DNA of 64,000 bases, from the NCBI GenBank assembly GCA_002256115.1, contig NKIK01000021.1, positions 1 to 64,000 of the forward strand, read 5' to 3'. The notes under the pieces were generated by a model, which saw only the letters and a program-made list of their open reading frames with translations, made no database searches and was not told the DNA's origin. The position numbers were made by a program, and so were the translations under genes. The first letter of the stretch is position 1, and every line of letters starts with the position of its first letter. Below, in pieces: positions 1-8,846 of the stretch. Source of the stretch: Burkholderiales bacterium PBB3 (GTDB lineage Bacteria; Pseudomonadota; Gammaproteobacteria; Burkholderiales; Burkholderiaceae_C).

Positions 1-47
1 CAGAGACTGTTTAAACCGGTTCAGCATGACGCCGGTGATTCAGCGGT

Positions 48-713
48 TTAGCAACCTTCTTGGTAGGTCACGCGCACATTGGGCTGTGCGGCGGTGGGCT
101 GGGCCACACACTGCCAGATGCTGGTGGGGATGTTCATATTGGCCCCGTTGACGAGAGCCGGTACGCCACCCCGAGGTGTGCACACTTTGATGTCTACCGA
201 CTGGTCTGCATTGATAGTGACAAAGCTCTTGTACGACAGCAAGCCGGTATTGATGACGAAGCTGGAGCCTGCTGCGGTAAGGGTCAGGTTTTCAGTCATG
301 CTCAGGGCCGTGGCTTCCATGGTGCCTGTAACGGCTGCCGTCGGGTTGGCGAGGTTGAAAGCAAAGTTTCCTTTGCCGCTAACGGCTGAATAGGTAGGGC
401 CACCATTCAAACCGAACTCAACGCCAGAGCACGATGGAAATTTTGCGTTCTGGAAAGTCGTGGCCAGTGTGGCGGTGTAGTCAAAGCTGATGCTGGTTCC
501 ACTGAAACCAACCGTGGCGCACACCGTGGCAGGCAAGCCAAACTTGCTCAGCGGGGCAATGGACACGGTGCCACTGCCAGGGGCCGGTACGGGGTTGGTC
601 GACGAGGGCGTGGGTGTGCAGGTTTTGCCCTCAAACTGGGCCAGCGCCATGCCTGGAAGAAACAGGGCGGCGACCAGGGCTAAAGAAAACTTGCTGCGGG
701 TTGAGGCTTGCAT
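48..713 (-). CDS. secreted protein of unknown function
   Basis: The protein has 221 residues and I do not recognise its family. The start at 713 is chosen because it follows an AAGGAG-type ribosome binding site and gives a clean Sec signal peptide: basic start, hydrophobic run, then a cleavage site after ALA in MALAQ. A longer open frame reaches 824 but would bury the signal peptide. The mature part is rich in Thr, Ser, Gly and Val with alternating polar and hydrophobic residues, which suggests an all-beta fold. A few cysteines (in CTPTP, VCATV, SCSGV, VCTPRG, WQCVA and the C-terminal GC) could form disulfides after export. The location is probably periplasmic or outer surface. It stands alone, 116 nt downstream of the FimV-like gene on the same strand. 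Confidence 0.6.
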   Translation of the reverse strand: MQASTRSKFSLALVAALFLPGMALAQFEGKTCTPTPSSTNPVPAPGSGTVSIAPLSKFGLPATVCATVGFSGTSISFDYTATLATTFQNAKFPSCSGVEFGLNGGPTYSAVSGKGNFAFNLANPTAAVTGTMEATALSMTENLTLTAAGSSFVINTGLLSYKSFVTINADQSVDIKVCTPRGGVPALVNGANMNIPTSIWQCVAQPTAAQPNVRVTYQEGC

Positions 714-829
714 GAACACGACTCCTTGAAGGATTTGACACGGGCGGGGGGAAGAGATGTAAATCAACTTTACACGAAGGGGCCTGTTCATGGAAGCCCT
801 AATTCCGCCCGCCGCCTGCGGCAAATGGC

Positions 830-2239
830 TTATTCCGGGTCGGCGTCGCTAGATGCTAAGGGCTGCCCAGCGGTGGACAGCAGCAGCGAACTGGGGTCTA
901 CAAATGCCGAACTTTCAAACAGGGGCATGTGTTCTACCCCCTCTTGCACTTTGATTTCAGCCAGCAGGGCGCGGGCCTGCTCGCGCACATGGTCATGCGG
1001 CGAATCCATCAGCTCGGTGGCAATATCCCGCGCGCCCGGAAGCAGGCCCAGGGCCAGAAACTCTTGGGCTAGCGCCAGTTGGATCTCGGACGGAGTTTCG
1101 CCGTCGGCACCGGTGTCGGCATCGCTATCCGCATCCTGTGCGGGTTCGGGCAGCGCTTCGTGTTCCGGGGCTGGATGCGGCACCGGGTCATCTGGGTAAC
1201 TGAAACTGGGTGGCTCAGTGTCCGCTTCTTTAGGCTCGGAGTCCAACTCGGGTTCTGGTTGCGGTTCCGGCTCAGGCGCGGGTTTGATTTCTGGTTTTAG
1301 TTCTGGTTCGGGTTCGACTTGCGGCGGTGCTGTTTTCTTCAGGCCCAGATCAACATCCAGATCGCCACCAAAATGTGGATCGACCTCGACATCCTGCCTG
1401 CCTGCGCTCGCGCCGAGCATGGGCTGCGGTTCGGCTGGGGGTAAATCAATATCCAGCTCCAAATCGACAGTGCTACGACCCGCCAGCGGCGCTGGGGGGG
1501 GGCGCAGGTGGCCATAGTCCGCAGTTACATCGTGGTTGTCATAACCCTCTTGCGCGTGGTCACCGTCGTCGGCCGACAAGGGCGCGTGGTGTGAGCCGTG
1601 GCCCATTGCGCGGGCCGCGCGCTTGTGCGCCAGCGACGCACGCACCTTGTGGACCTCTACGGCGGCAGTTTCTGAGTCAAAGGCGGCTGGCTTGGCCTGG
1701 GCTTCGGGCTCCCAGAAGCGCGAGTCTGCGCCGGTGTCGTCGCCCATCTCGCCCACCGCATCCTGGCCCCAGTCGGAATGGTGGTCAGAGGCCACAAAAT
1801 CTAGATCCCGGTCCACCCAATGCGGGTCATCTCCGGGGCGCGGCGCGGCTCGCTTCTCTACAAATGGGGCTGGGGCAGAAACCGGGGCAGCCGCGGCCAG
1901 GGGACTAGAGCGACGTGTCCGTATCCAAAACAACAGCGCCGCCAAGGCTAACGCAGGCAATAGCAGGACCGTGTCTGCGGAGTAGTGCCCGTCCAGAACT
2001 GACATTTCTGGCATACCCGGCATGCCGGGCATTTCAGGGAAATAGGAGCTGCTGAGATCGGCTTCGCGCTGCTTGAGATCGCGAATACTGGCCTGAATGC
2101 TCAGGGCCTGCTGCTGCATGGCAGCTATGTCGGCACGAAGGGCATCGCCCGCAGGCAAAGCGGTAGACGTGGCAAGCGGCGGCACTGGGGTCGCTGAGAC
2201 CAGTGCCGGGATTGCTTCGTCCCCGTTTTTCACTTGCAT
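830..2239 (-). CDS. FimV-like membrane protein
   Basis: The 469-residue protein has a short N-terminal part with a predicted coiled coil (about residues 30-65), one membrane segment near residues 90-108 (VLLLPALALAALLFWI), and a long acidic Pro/Glu-rich cytoplasmic stretch. The C-terminal helical block starts near residue 385 (EIQLALAQEFLALGLLPGARDIATEL) and resembles the conserved TPR-like FimV C-terminal domain. FimV proteins act at the inner membrane in type IV pilus assembly, twitching motility and polar organisation. No LysM motif is visible, and the protein is much shorter than classical FimV, so it is better called FimV-like. The start is supported by AAAGGA upstream. No pilus genes are adjacent, so a pilus role is inference from the domain only. 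Confidence 0.6.
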   Translation of the reverse strand: MQVKNGDEAIPALVSATPVPPLATSTALPAGDALRADIAAMQQQALSIQASIRDLKQREADLSSSYFPEMPGMPGMPEMSVLDGHYSADTVLLLPALALAALLFWIRTRRSSPLAAAAPVSAPAPFVEKRAAPRPGDDPHWVDRDLDFVASDHHSDWGQDAVGEMGDDTGADSRFWEPEAQAKPAAFDSETAAVEVHKVRASLAHKRAARAMGHGSHHAPLSADDGDHAQEGYDNHDVTADYGHLRPPPAPLAGRSTVDLELDIDLPPAEPQPMLGASAGRQDVEVDPHFGGDLDVDLGLKKTAPPQVEPEPELKPEIKPAPEPEPQPEPELDSEPKEADTEPPSFSYPDDPVPHPAPEHEALPEPAQDADSDADTGADGETPSEIQLALAQEFLALGLLPGARDIATELMDSPHDHVREQARALLAEIKVQEGVEHMPLFESSAFVDPSSLLLSTAGQPLASSDADPE

Positions 2240-2296
2240 GCCACATTCCTTTGCGGCGTATTATCAAACAATCTAGGGGGTGCCCAGAAGAAGTGC

Positions 2297-2351
2297 CAAA
2301 TGATCCTCTAGGCCCCGTGGATAGTGCGGGAGCAGCTATCAAAAGCGTAGC
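2297..2351 (+). repeat. Repeat A copy 1
   Basis: This is a copy of the 54-nt dispersed element (core GTGGATAGTGCGGGAG, then AGCT-N10-TAGC). AGCT is at 2334-2337 and TAGC at 2348-2351. It carries one extra base left of the core. It lies between the start of the FimV-like gene and the end of the ABC permease gene, a 207-nt gap that shows nothing else. Confidence 0.9.
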
Positions 2352-2446
2352 GGTTTGGGCGAGCAGGACCCAAAATAGCGGACCAACGGGGTTTTGGACA
2401 CGACGTTGGGTGGTCCAGCGCACACACTGAGGCACCCAAGGCGGCG

Positions 2447-3373
2447 CTAATCGGCGGTGCGCCAGCGACGCAAGCGGATGGCGATAGCGATCATGGCGAT
2501 GCCGGAGATGGCGCCGATCCAGAGGCTGGGCAAGCCCAATGCGCGCCAGGAATCACCGACAAGGCCCAATTCTGGAGAACCACCCAAACTGGTTATAAAC
2601 CACGCGCCGAAGGCTCCGCTGAACATCGTTCGTCCGAGAACATCGCTAAAAAGCCACTGCGTGTTCTGGCTGTAGTGCAGCACCTCGTTACTCCACTGTG
2701 CTAACCAAATAACGAATATTGGAATACCCACTGCCCACAGAAAGGGCGTGGAGCGCGCCCAAGCCGAGACAAGCAACAGCCAGCCTACGGTGGGCAGCGC
2801 CCAGAGCACGTAGATTGGTAAGACAAATAGCAGTTCTAACGGAGAAATGAAATAGCGCGTCGTGTTCTGGTCGTTAGTTGCAAAAGTGACGATCAAAAAA
2901 GCGGCTGCGCAGTAAATCGCACAACAAAGCAGAGGACTGATAACCAGTGCCACGCTGGCCTTGCTCATCACCATTGCGGTGTCGGATGAGGGAAGTGATT
3001 TCCAAAACAAAATGCTGCGGTCACGCCGGTCGGCTTCCAGCGCGTCAAGGCAATAGGAAAAAACTGTGATAACCGGTAAAAAAATCAGTAAAAAGGGATA
3101 GAGAAAACCGCCGCTACCCAATTCGGCTGCCATGGCAAAAGCTTGCGTAAGCGCTATTGAAAAACCGTCTGTCGACGTAGATTTCCAAATTGGATCTCGC
3201 GGCAAGAAAATTCCACCCGCAGCGGCGAGGAGGCCTAAAAACATCGGCATCCAAACCAACCCTCGCTGGTGTTCCCAAAACTCTCGCCAAATCAGCCAGT
3301 AAAACGCTTTCATCTGCTGCCGCAGGGCGCTAGTTCGCGGGGTACCGGGGGCTTGTAAAACCGGAGCGTTCAT
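2447..3373 (-). CDS. ABC-2 type exporter permease
   Basis: This 308-residue membrane protein has a cytoplasmic N-terminus and about six to seven hydrophobic segments, starting with WMPMFLGLLAAAGGIF near residue 42. After the first segment comes a charged loop ending in ALEADRRDRSILFWKSLP, which is typical of ABC-2 permeases where it contacts the ATPase. The family exports small molecules, peptides or lipids across the inner membrane. The start codon overlaps the ATPase stop as ATGA, so the two are translationally coupled. It is the last gene of a GntR-ATPase-permease operon. The substrate cannot be told from sequence. Confidence 0.85.
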   Translation of the reverse strand: MNAPVLQAPGTPRTSALRQQMKAFYWLIWREFWEHQRGLVWMPMFLGLLAAAGGIFLPRDPIWKSTSTDGFSIALTQAFAMAAELGSGGFLYPFLLIFLPVITVFSYCLDALEADRRDRSILFWKSLPSSDTAMVMSKASVALVISPLLCCAIYCAAAFLIVTFATNDQNTTRYFISPLELLFVLPIYVLWALPTVGWLLLVSAWARSTPFLWAVGIPIFVIWLAQWSNEVLHYSQNTQWLFSDVLGRTMFSGAFGAWFITSLGGSPELGLVGDSWRALGLPSLWIGAISGIAMIAIAIRLRRWRTAD

Positions 3374-4254
3374 TGCGCACCTCCTTGCATCTTCGCTACA
3401 AAAATATCAGCCAGAGCCACGCTGCGCACTTCGCCCAGTGCCGCCAATTGCGCGTGCGGCACGTCCTCAAAAGTCATCAGGGTTTTGCCAAACACTTGGC
3501 GCTGGGCTAGTGGGCGTAAGGCGGTGGCCTCTGCCAGGTGCTCGGGCAACACGGCAAGCTCCAGGTAGCGCGTAGCCAGGTCTTCCATGCTGGCATTCAA
3601 TGTGACGCGGCCCTCTTGAATGAAGATCACATCGGTCAATACATGTTCAATTTCTTCGACCTGGTGGGTGCTAATGAGGATGGTCTTGTCTTGGTCAAAG
3701 TAGTCTTCCAACAGTTGCTGGAAAAACTGCTTGCGCACCACAATGTCCAGGCCCAGCGTGGGCTCGTCCAGCACCAGCAGGCGCGCATCGATGGCCATCA
3801 CCAGCGCTAGGTGCAACTGCGCCACCATGCCTTTGGACATTTCACGCACCCGCATGTTGGGGCGCAGTCGGGTGGCGGCGATCATGCGTTCGGCTTTTTG
3901 GCGGCTAAAGCGCGGGTGCACACCCTCTACAAAATCCAACGCCTGGCTGACCTTGAGCCAGCGCGGCAGCACGGCCACATCGGCAATGAAGCTCACGTCT
4001 TGCATCAACTGGTCGCGCTGGGTGCGCGGGTCCAGGCCCAGCACCTGAAGTGCGCCATCGCAAGGGATCAGGCCCAGCAGGGCTTGCAAGGTGGTGGTTT
4101 TGCCCGAGCCGTTGGGGCCGATCAGACCGACGATGCGCCCGGCCGGAATCTGCAGATCTATGCCGTTGACGGCGGTGTGTTTGCCATAGCGCTTGGTCAG
4201 GCCTTTGGCGGAAATGACAGCGTCAGCCGCAGTGGGTGGTTGGATAGCGCTCAT
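3370..4254 (-). CDS. ABC transporter ATP-binding protein
   Basis: The 294-residue ATPase has all nucleotide-binding motifs: Walker A GPNGSGKTT, a divergent signature region MSKGM, Walker B LLVLDEPTLGLD and H-loop STHQ. The start at 4254 is chosen because its ATG overlaps the GntR stop codon as ATGA; a longer frame runs inside the GntR gene. The signature lacks canonical LSGGQ, as is common in the YtrB-like exporters that pair with ABC-2 permeases. The C-terminal 70 residues form an extra domain seen in this subfamily. It energises the permease encoded next. Confidence 0.9.
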   Translation of the reverse strand: MSAIQPPTAADAVISAKGLTKRYGKHTAVNGIDLQIPAGRIVGLIGPNGSGKTTTLQALLGLIPCDGALQVLGLDPRTQRDQLMQDVSFIADVAVLPRWLKVSQALDFVEGVHPRFSRQKAERMIAATRLRPNMRVREMSKGMVAQLHLALVMAIDARLLVLDEPTLGLDIVVRKQFFQQLLEDYFDQDKTILISTHQVEEIEHVLTDVIFIQEGRVTLNASMEDLATRYLELAVLPEHLAEATALRPLAQRQVFGKTLMTFEDVPHAQLAALGEVRSVALADIFVAKMQGGAQ

Positions 4255-4613
4255 GTGGCGTCTCCTACCGATTGCACCAGTTGGGCCACATCGAGGCCTA
4301 AGGCTTTGGCGCGCGCCAGCACGGCGGGCCATTCTTCGGTCAAAAATCGATCACGTTCACGCAGCAGCAATTGGTCGCGCGCACCTTCCAAAACGTACAT
4401 GCCCATCCCCCTTCGTTTTTCGATCAAACCTTCATCCACCAGCTCTTGGTAGGCTCGCGATACGGTGATCGGGTTGAGCTGAAAATCTGCCGACACCTGC
4501 CGCACCGAGGGCAACGGGTCGCCGCTTTGGAGTGCGCCGTCCAGCACCATGCCCAGCACCCGGCTCTTGAGTTGCCGGTAGATGGGCGCGTTGTCGTGCC
4601 AGTCAGTGGCCAT
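4251..4613 (-). CDS. GntR family regulator, YtrA subfamily
   Basis: This 120-residue regulator has an N-terminal winged helix (about residues 8-75, with PLPSVRQVSADFQLNPITVSRAYQ as recognition region and a wing ending in GMGMYVLEGA). It has only a short C-terminal helical tail, which is the size and layout of the YtrA subfamily. YtrA-type repressors normally control the ABC transporter in their own operon, and here the ATPase follows with a 4-nt overlap. The upstream region (4640-4680) is AT-rich and holds a weakly symmetric GTTA...TAAC stretch that could be its operator; this is tentative. Confidence 0.88.
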   Translation of the reverse strand: MATDWHDNAPIYRQLKSRVLGMVLDGALQSGDPLPSVRQVSADFQLNPITVSRAYQELVDEGLIEKRRGMGMYVLEGARDQLLLRERDRFLTEEWPAVLARAKALGLDVAQLVQSVGDAT

Positions 4614-4749
4614 GGTGAGAACTCCTGAAACAGCAAATTGTGTTGGTGTGCTGGTTAACTATAACACTAACTCAAATAACCGCAACTGCATGCGATGCTG
4701 GGTGACGAAATGCCCTAAAAATGCCCTTTTAAACCCTTGATTTGGGTGC

Positions 4750-4803
4750 CAAAACTGCGTTCTAGGCCGTAGATAGTGCGGGAGAAGCTACTAAAACTGT
4801 AGC
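4750..4803 (+). repeat. Repeat A copy 2
   Basis: A 54-nt element with two core changes (GTAGATAG, and GAAGCT for GCAGCT). AGCT is at 4786-4789 and TAGC at 4800-4803. It lies in the gap between the anti-sigma gene and the GntR gene. Confidence 0.88.
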
Positions 4804-4874
4804 AATTGCGATTTGATCTGCAATCGACACCGACACGAAAGTTGAAGCTCCGGTCGTCAGGGTTGGACTAGCAA

Positions 4875-6140
4875 TTACGGCGCGGCGGGCGCGGCCAAAG
4901 CGCGCAGTTGCAGCCACTGCGCTGGCGTGAGCGGGCTGGTGCTGACGATGCCAGCAGTGCTGGCGCGCACGCTGCTGGCGCTGATCTCCCAGCGCTCGCC
5001 GTCGGGCGTTTGTACGGTGAAGGGCGTGGCGCTGTCTGCCAACAGGCCGTTATTGCCTATTGCCGCGCCAGTGCGGGAGGATTCCACTTGCCAGGGTAGG
5101 GCGCGCAAGCTTGCCAACAAAGAAGCGGATTGCGCTGCCGTGAGCGTGCGCCGCTGGCCGTCTAGCACGACCTGTAGGCCGGGGCTGGTGGCGGCATCTC
5201 GCCGGGCGCGGGCTGCCGACTCCGCCAGGGGCGGCGGCGCGGCAGGCGCTGGCGCTGCCGCTACCACAGGCGCGGGAGCCGGTGGGGGCGCGGCTGTTGC
5301 GGCTACGGCAGGCGCTGTGGGCGTAGGGGCCGCCATTTTGGCAGCGGGCTTGGCTGCATCGGCCATGGGGGCCATTTGCGTCATTTGCGCAGACTGGAGT
5401 CGGGCGTCGCTGCGTTCTGCGGCGCTTTCTTTGGCGGGCGCAGGCGGCGTTGGCGGCGGTGAGGGGGGCGCGGGCAGGTTGGCGGCTGATTGAATACTGG
5501 CTACCGCCTTGGGTGCTGCGACCGCTACGGGCGGCTGCGCTAGGCCTTGCGCTGGTGGAGCAGCAGGTGCGGCGGTGGGAGAGGGCGCGGGGGCCGGTGC
5601 TGGAGCAGGCGTCAGCACGGCACGGGCAGCGGGTGGCGCAGATGCCTGGGGCGGTTCAGTCGCCTGTTGGGCTGTCGTGTTACTGGGGCTGGGACTGGCG
5701 CTGGCGTTTTCTGCTTTGGCTGCCTTCTCTGTTTTGCCGCCGTAGTTTGCCTCCGCCACTGACACGCTTTCGGGGTTGGCATCGGGCACCTCTTGACCGA
5801 GCCACATCACGGTCACAAAACTGGCAATCAGCAGGCTGGCGAGCGCGCCGGTCAGGGGCACGCGTTGGCCGGGCTGGCCCAGGAGCCAATGCCAGGCCTT
5901 GCGCCAACCGGGTACGCCGTCAACCTGGGGTTGCGTATCAACAGCGTTATTTGCTTGCTTGGGTGTTTCTGGGGCATCCTCCAGCGCCTTCAGGGCCGCT
6001 TGCAACACCGCGTTGCGCGTTTGCGGGTCAGGTTGCATATGCGCATCGGGCATGTGCTTGAGCGCTTGGGCCAGGCGCGCGTCACGCAGCGTGTCTGGCT
6101 TGCCGTCGTTGCCGTCACCGTGGCGGGGTTGTTGGCTCAT
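4875..6140 (-). CDS. putative anti-sigma factor, single-pass, Ala/Pro-rich
   Basis: The 421-residue protein begins with about 95 cytoplasmic residues, then one membrane helix (about 96-115, LTGALASLLIASFVTVMWL), then about 200 residues of very low complexity Ala/Pro/Thr sequence, and a structured C-terminal 90 residues (LQVVLDGQRRTLTAAQSASLL onward). Its ATG overlaps the sigma-factor stop as ATGA, and that layout is the reason for calling it an anti-sigma factor. The cytoplasmic part has no zinc-type HxxxCxxC motif and no cysteine, so it is not a ZAS-domain anti-sigma. The Ala/Pro linker could span the periplasm and place the C-terminal domain near the outer membrane. The function is inferred from context. 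Confidence 0.6.
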   Translation of the reverse strand: MSQQPRHGDGNDGKPDTLRDARLAQALKHMPDAHMQPDPQTRNAVLQAALKALEDAPETPKQANNAVDTQPQVDGVPGWRKAWHWLLGQPGQRVPLTGALASLLIASFVTVMWLGQEVPDANPESVSVAEANYGGKTEKAAKAENASASPSPSNTTAQQATEPPQASAPPAARAVLTPAPAPAPAPSPTAAPAAPPAQGLAQPPVAVAAPKAVASIQSAANLPAPPSPPPTPPAPAKESAAERSDARLQSAQMTQMAPMADAAKPAAKMAAPTPTAPAVAATAAPPPAPAPVVAAAPAPAAPPPLAESAARARRDAATSPGLQVVLDGQRRTLTAAQSASLLASLRALPWQVESSRTGAAIGNNGLLADSATPFTVQTPDGERWEISASSVRASTAGIVSTSPLTPAQWLQLRALAAPAAP

Positions 6141-6763
6141 GTGCGGCCTCCGGCCAGGGGCATGCCGTCCAAATACGTGCCCATGCAGCCGCGCAGTTTG
6201 GTCATGGCATAGCGCAGGCGACTTTTGGCGGCCTCCAGGGCGATTTGCAGTGCGGCGGCCATTTCTTGCAGGCTGCAGTCGTCTTCGTGGTGCATCAAAA
6301 AAACCACGCGCTGGGCGGGGGGCAGGGCGTCCAGGCAGTGCATCAGTTGTTGGCCTGCGGCGCGCCAGTGGGCGGTGTCTTCGCTGCTGGGGCTGCTTTG
6401 GCCCAGTTCGGCTTGCAGCCAGTCCAGGGGTGTTTGTGCATCTTCTCCATCGGCATGATCGCCCAACACGACCTCACGCCCGCTTTTGCGCAGGCGGTCT
6501 AGGCAGGTGTTGTGGGCAATGGCAAAGGCCCAGGTTTTCCAGCGGGCGCTGCCGGGCACAAAGCTGGCGTGGGCCGCGATGATTTTCATCCAGGTGTCTT
6601 GCGCCGCCTCATCGGCCTGGGCCGCAAAGGCATGGCCCAGTATGCGGCGCACAAAGCGAAACAGGCTGCCCTCGTGGCGGCGGTACAGGGCCTCAAAGGC
6701 CGCGCCCTGGCCGTTGGCGTAGGCCAGCATGAGTTCATCGTCGGGCATGTCGTTCCACTGCAT
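6137..6763 (-). CDS. ECF-type RNA polymerase sigma factor
   Basis: The 208-residue protein has sigma region 2 (about residues 8-75: DDELMLAYANGQGAAFEALYRRHE through DTWMKIIAAHASF and WAFAIAHNTCLDRLRK) and region 4 (about 135-190: LPPAQRVVFLMHHEDDCSLQEMAAALQIALEAAKSRLRYAM). There is no region 1 or 3, which is the ECF layout. The start at 6763 avoids an N-terminal extension that would be encoded by the arm of Repeat B; an ATG at 6748 is also possible. It shares a 4-nt overlap with the membrane anti-sigma gene and is divergent from a vWA lipoprotein gene, a likely target. Confidence 0.88.
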   Translation of the reverse strand: MQWNDMPDDELMLAYANGQGAAFEALYRRHEGSLFRFVRRILGHAFAAQADEAAQDTWMKIIAAHASFVPGSARWKTWAFAIAHNTCLDRLRKSGREVVLGDHADGEDAQTPLDWLQAELGQSSPSSEDTAHWRAAGQQLMHCLDALPPAQRVVFLMHHEDDCSLQEMAAALQIALEAAKSRLRYAMTKLRGCMGTYLDGMPLAGGRT

Positions 6764-7105
6764 CTTTCTATTGTTACATCTGGGTTGCTGGGTTTTGGTC
6801 GCCTGTTGTTCGTTGGCTCTCGCTCGGAGCTTGAACGGCAAAACGTTTTGCTTCGTGTCCCCCGGCCGCTGCGCGGCCTCCTCCTTTTACCTACGCAAAA
6901 CGCTTTGCCGTCCAAGCTCCTGGGTAGTGGGCTAGCAGACAGAAGATGTATGTCTGACGTGTCTTATACGGATCAGGTTGTCATTTGGGGTCGGGGTCCT
7001 ACAAAAAGAATTTCAAATTATTTTCAAAAGCGTTAACCCTTTTGTGGGGGCTGGTGCGTGTAAGCCCTGTTCGCTCTCATCAACTTTACTTTTTTGGAGA
7101 ACCTT
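6764..7105. other. divergent intergenic region of sigma and vWA genes
   Basis: This 342-nt gap contains no gene. It holds Repeat B copy 1 (6826-6920). The stretch 6990-7105 is AT-richer and must carry the promoter of the vWA gene. GTTAACCC at 7032-7039 followed 17 nt later by CGTGTAA at 7057-7063 could be an ECF-type promoter, but this is only a suggestion from spacing. Confidence 0.45.
6826..6920 (+). repeat. Repeat B copy 1, long hairpin with conserved loop
   Basis: The arms 6826-6851 and 6895-6920 are 26 nt each and complementary at 24 of 26 positions. They enclose a 43-nt loop beginning TTCGTGTCCCCC and ending TCCTTTTACCTAC. The loop and the innermost 8 nt of the arms match the copy at 22328-22420 (opposite strand), while the outer part of the arms does not. 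It lies just upstream of the sigma gene. Confidence 0.85.
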
Positions 7106-8737
7106 ATGCGCAATCTTCCTTTCAAGCGGCACCTGGTTTGCCTGGTCATTGGTTCACAGCTGATGGGCTGTACCGGAGCCGTGGGCGCGGCCCCGCAGAA
7201 TGATGACTGGGCACCTGCGGCGCCCCTGGCGCGGCCCATCCATTCCGGACACGGGCACTACTTGGCCCCCTCCAGCCAAGTCCCCGTGCCCAGCTTTGGC
7301 CCGGTGGCGGTGCGGCCCAATTTCCAAGCACCGTCGGCCAATACCTGCTCACGCAGCATCCGCACCCGGGAGGTGCCTGGGCGTGAGGGGCAGGCCCAAA
7401 GTGCGGCACCGGGCACAGACCTGTGGGCCGCAGCGGGCAGCCTGCGGGCGGAAAAGGAAAGCAGCTTAGGCAAGGCCATGCCAGAGCGGCGGCGCGACGC
7501 TGCTGTTGCAGAGGCATCTGCGCCAGCCGCCCCCGCCCTAGTGGCACCACCACCACCGCCCGCACCTATGGGCATTGCGGCACCCGCCCGCGCGATGGCC
7601 GATTCTGCTGCGCCGGGCACGCTGAACTTTGCCGCACCGGCCGCCAAAGCAGCTGCACCGCAAATAGAGCGCCGCCCGGCGCAGGCCGCGCCGGTCAACC
7701 CTATCGTCACCGCCGGGGTGATTGACGACAACGCCAACTTTGCCGAGTACCTGGCCTTTCGCCAGCGCACGCAGGTGGCGCACAACCCGCGTGACATTGC
7801 GGATCGCTACTTGCTACAAGTGCGCGACGGCGCGGGCCGCAGCGTGAGTGATGCCGAGGTGCGCGTGCAGTCCCCCAGCGGTCAGGCCATGTGGGCGCGC
7901 ACCGATGCCGGTGGCCAGGTCTGGGTGTCGCCCAACGCCTTTGACACCAGCCGTGCCAACACCTACCAGATCAGTGTGCGCAAGCCCGGCCGCTGGGGCA
8001 TGACCCAGGCCACGGCCTTTTTGCAGCGCGGCCAAAAAAGCGCTATTGATGTGACGCTGGACGCCGCACCACAGCAGCGCGCGCAGTTGGATTTGGTGTT
8101 TTTGATCGACGCTACCGGCTCTATGGGTGATGAGATCGACAAACTCAAAACCACCTTGCGCACCATTGCCAATGAAGTGGCGAATCTGCCGGCCAAGCCG
8201 GACCTGTGTTTTGGCCTGGTGGCTTACCGCGATAAAGGGGATGAGTACTTGATCCGCAGCCACGACTTCACCAACGACCTGGGTGCATTTCAGGGCGTGT
8301 TGAACCAACTGCAGGCCGGCGGTGGCGGCGACTACCCCGAGGCCATGAACGAAGCCCTGCACGACACTGTGCACAACTTAAGCTGGCGCGGCAGCGGCAC
8401 TACGCGCATGGTGTTTTTGCTGGCCGATGCACCGCCCCACCTGGACTACGGCGGCCCGCAGTACGACGACAGCATGCAAGCCGCTTTGGGCAAGGGCATC
8501 AAGGTGTTTAGCGTGGGGGCAAGCGGGCTGGACAAACAAGGTGAATACATCCAGCGCCAGATTGCCCAGTACACCGGCGGCAAGTTCGTATTCTTGACCT
8601 ATGCCCAGGCCCACAACCCCGCCAGTGGCCCTGGCCGCGAGACCAGCCACGATGTGCAGAACTACAGCGTGGATAGTCTGGATCGCCTGATCGTGCGCCT
8701 GGTGCGGGAGGATCTGGCGAAGTTGGGGAAGAGTTGA
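7106..8737 (+). CDS. von Willebrand factor A domain lipoprotein
   Basis: The 543-residue protein starts at the ATG at 7106, six nucleotides after GGAG. It has a lipoprotein-type signal peptide ending in LMGC. Then follow about 190 residues of Ala/Pro-rich sequence, an Ig-like or carboxypeptidase-regulatory-like beta module (about 235-300, YLLQVRDGAGRSVSDAEVRVQS), and a vWA domain from about residue 325 to the end. The metal site is of the DxTGS type (LIDATGSMGDEID), a variant of the usual DxSxS. Such domains bind protein partners through a divalent metal. It is transcribed divergently from the ECF sigma/anti-sigma operon, whose anti-sigma shares the Ala/Pro-rich style; a joint cell-envelope response is inference. 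Confidence 0.8.
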   Translation: MRNLPFKRHLVCLVIGSQLMGCTGAVGAAPQNDDWAPAAPLARPIHSGHGHYLAPSSQVPVPSFGPVAVRPNFQAPSANTCSRSIRTREVPGREGQAQSAAPGTDLWAAAGSLRAEKESSLGKAMPERRRDAAVAEASAPAAPALVAPPPPPAPMGIAAPARAMADSAAPGTLNFAAPAAKAAAPQIERRPAQAAPVNPIVTAGVIDDNANFAEYLAFRQRTQVAHNPRDIADRYLLQVRDGAGRSVSDAEVRVQSPSGQAMWARTDAGGQVWVSPNAFDTSRANTYQISVRKPGRWGMTQATAFLQRGQKSAIDVTLDAAPQQRAQLDLVFLIDATGSMGDEIDKLKTTLRTIANEVANLPAKPDLCFGLVAYRDKGDEYLIRSHDFTNDLGAFQGVLNQLQAGGGGDYPEAMNEALHDTVHNLSWRGSGTTRMVFLLADAPPHLDYGGPQYDDSMQAALGKGIKVFSVGASGLDKQGEYIQRQIAQYTGGKFVFLTYAQAHNPASGPGRETSHDVQNYSVDSLDRLIVRLVREDLAKLGKS

Positions 8738-8846
8738 GCGGCTTCCCTCGATCCATCAGAGGATGGAAGGCGCTGTGCGTGGTAGACCGATGGCATACTT
8801 TCATCTCTGCGTTTGATCCGCCCCGAACCGCCCACAGGAAAATCCT

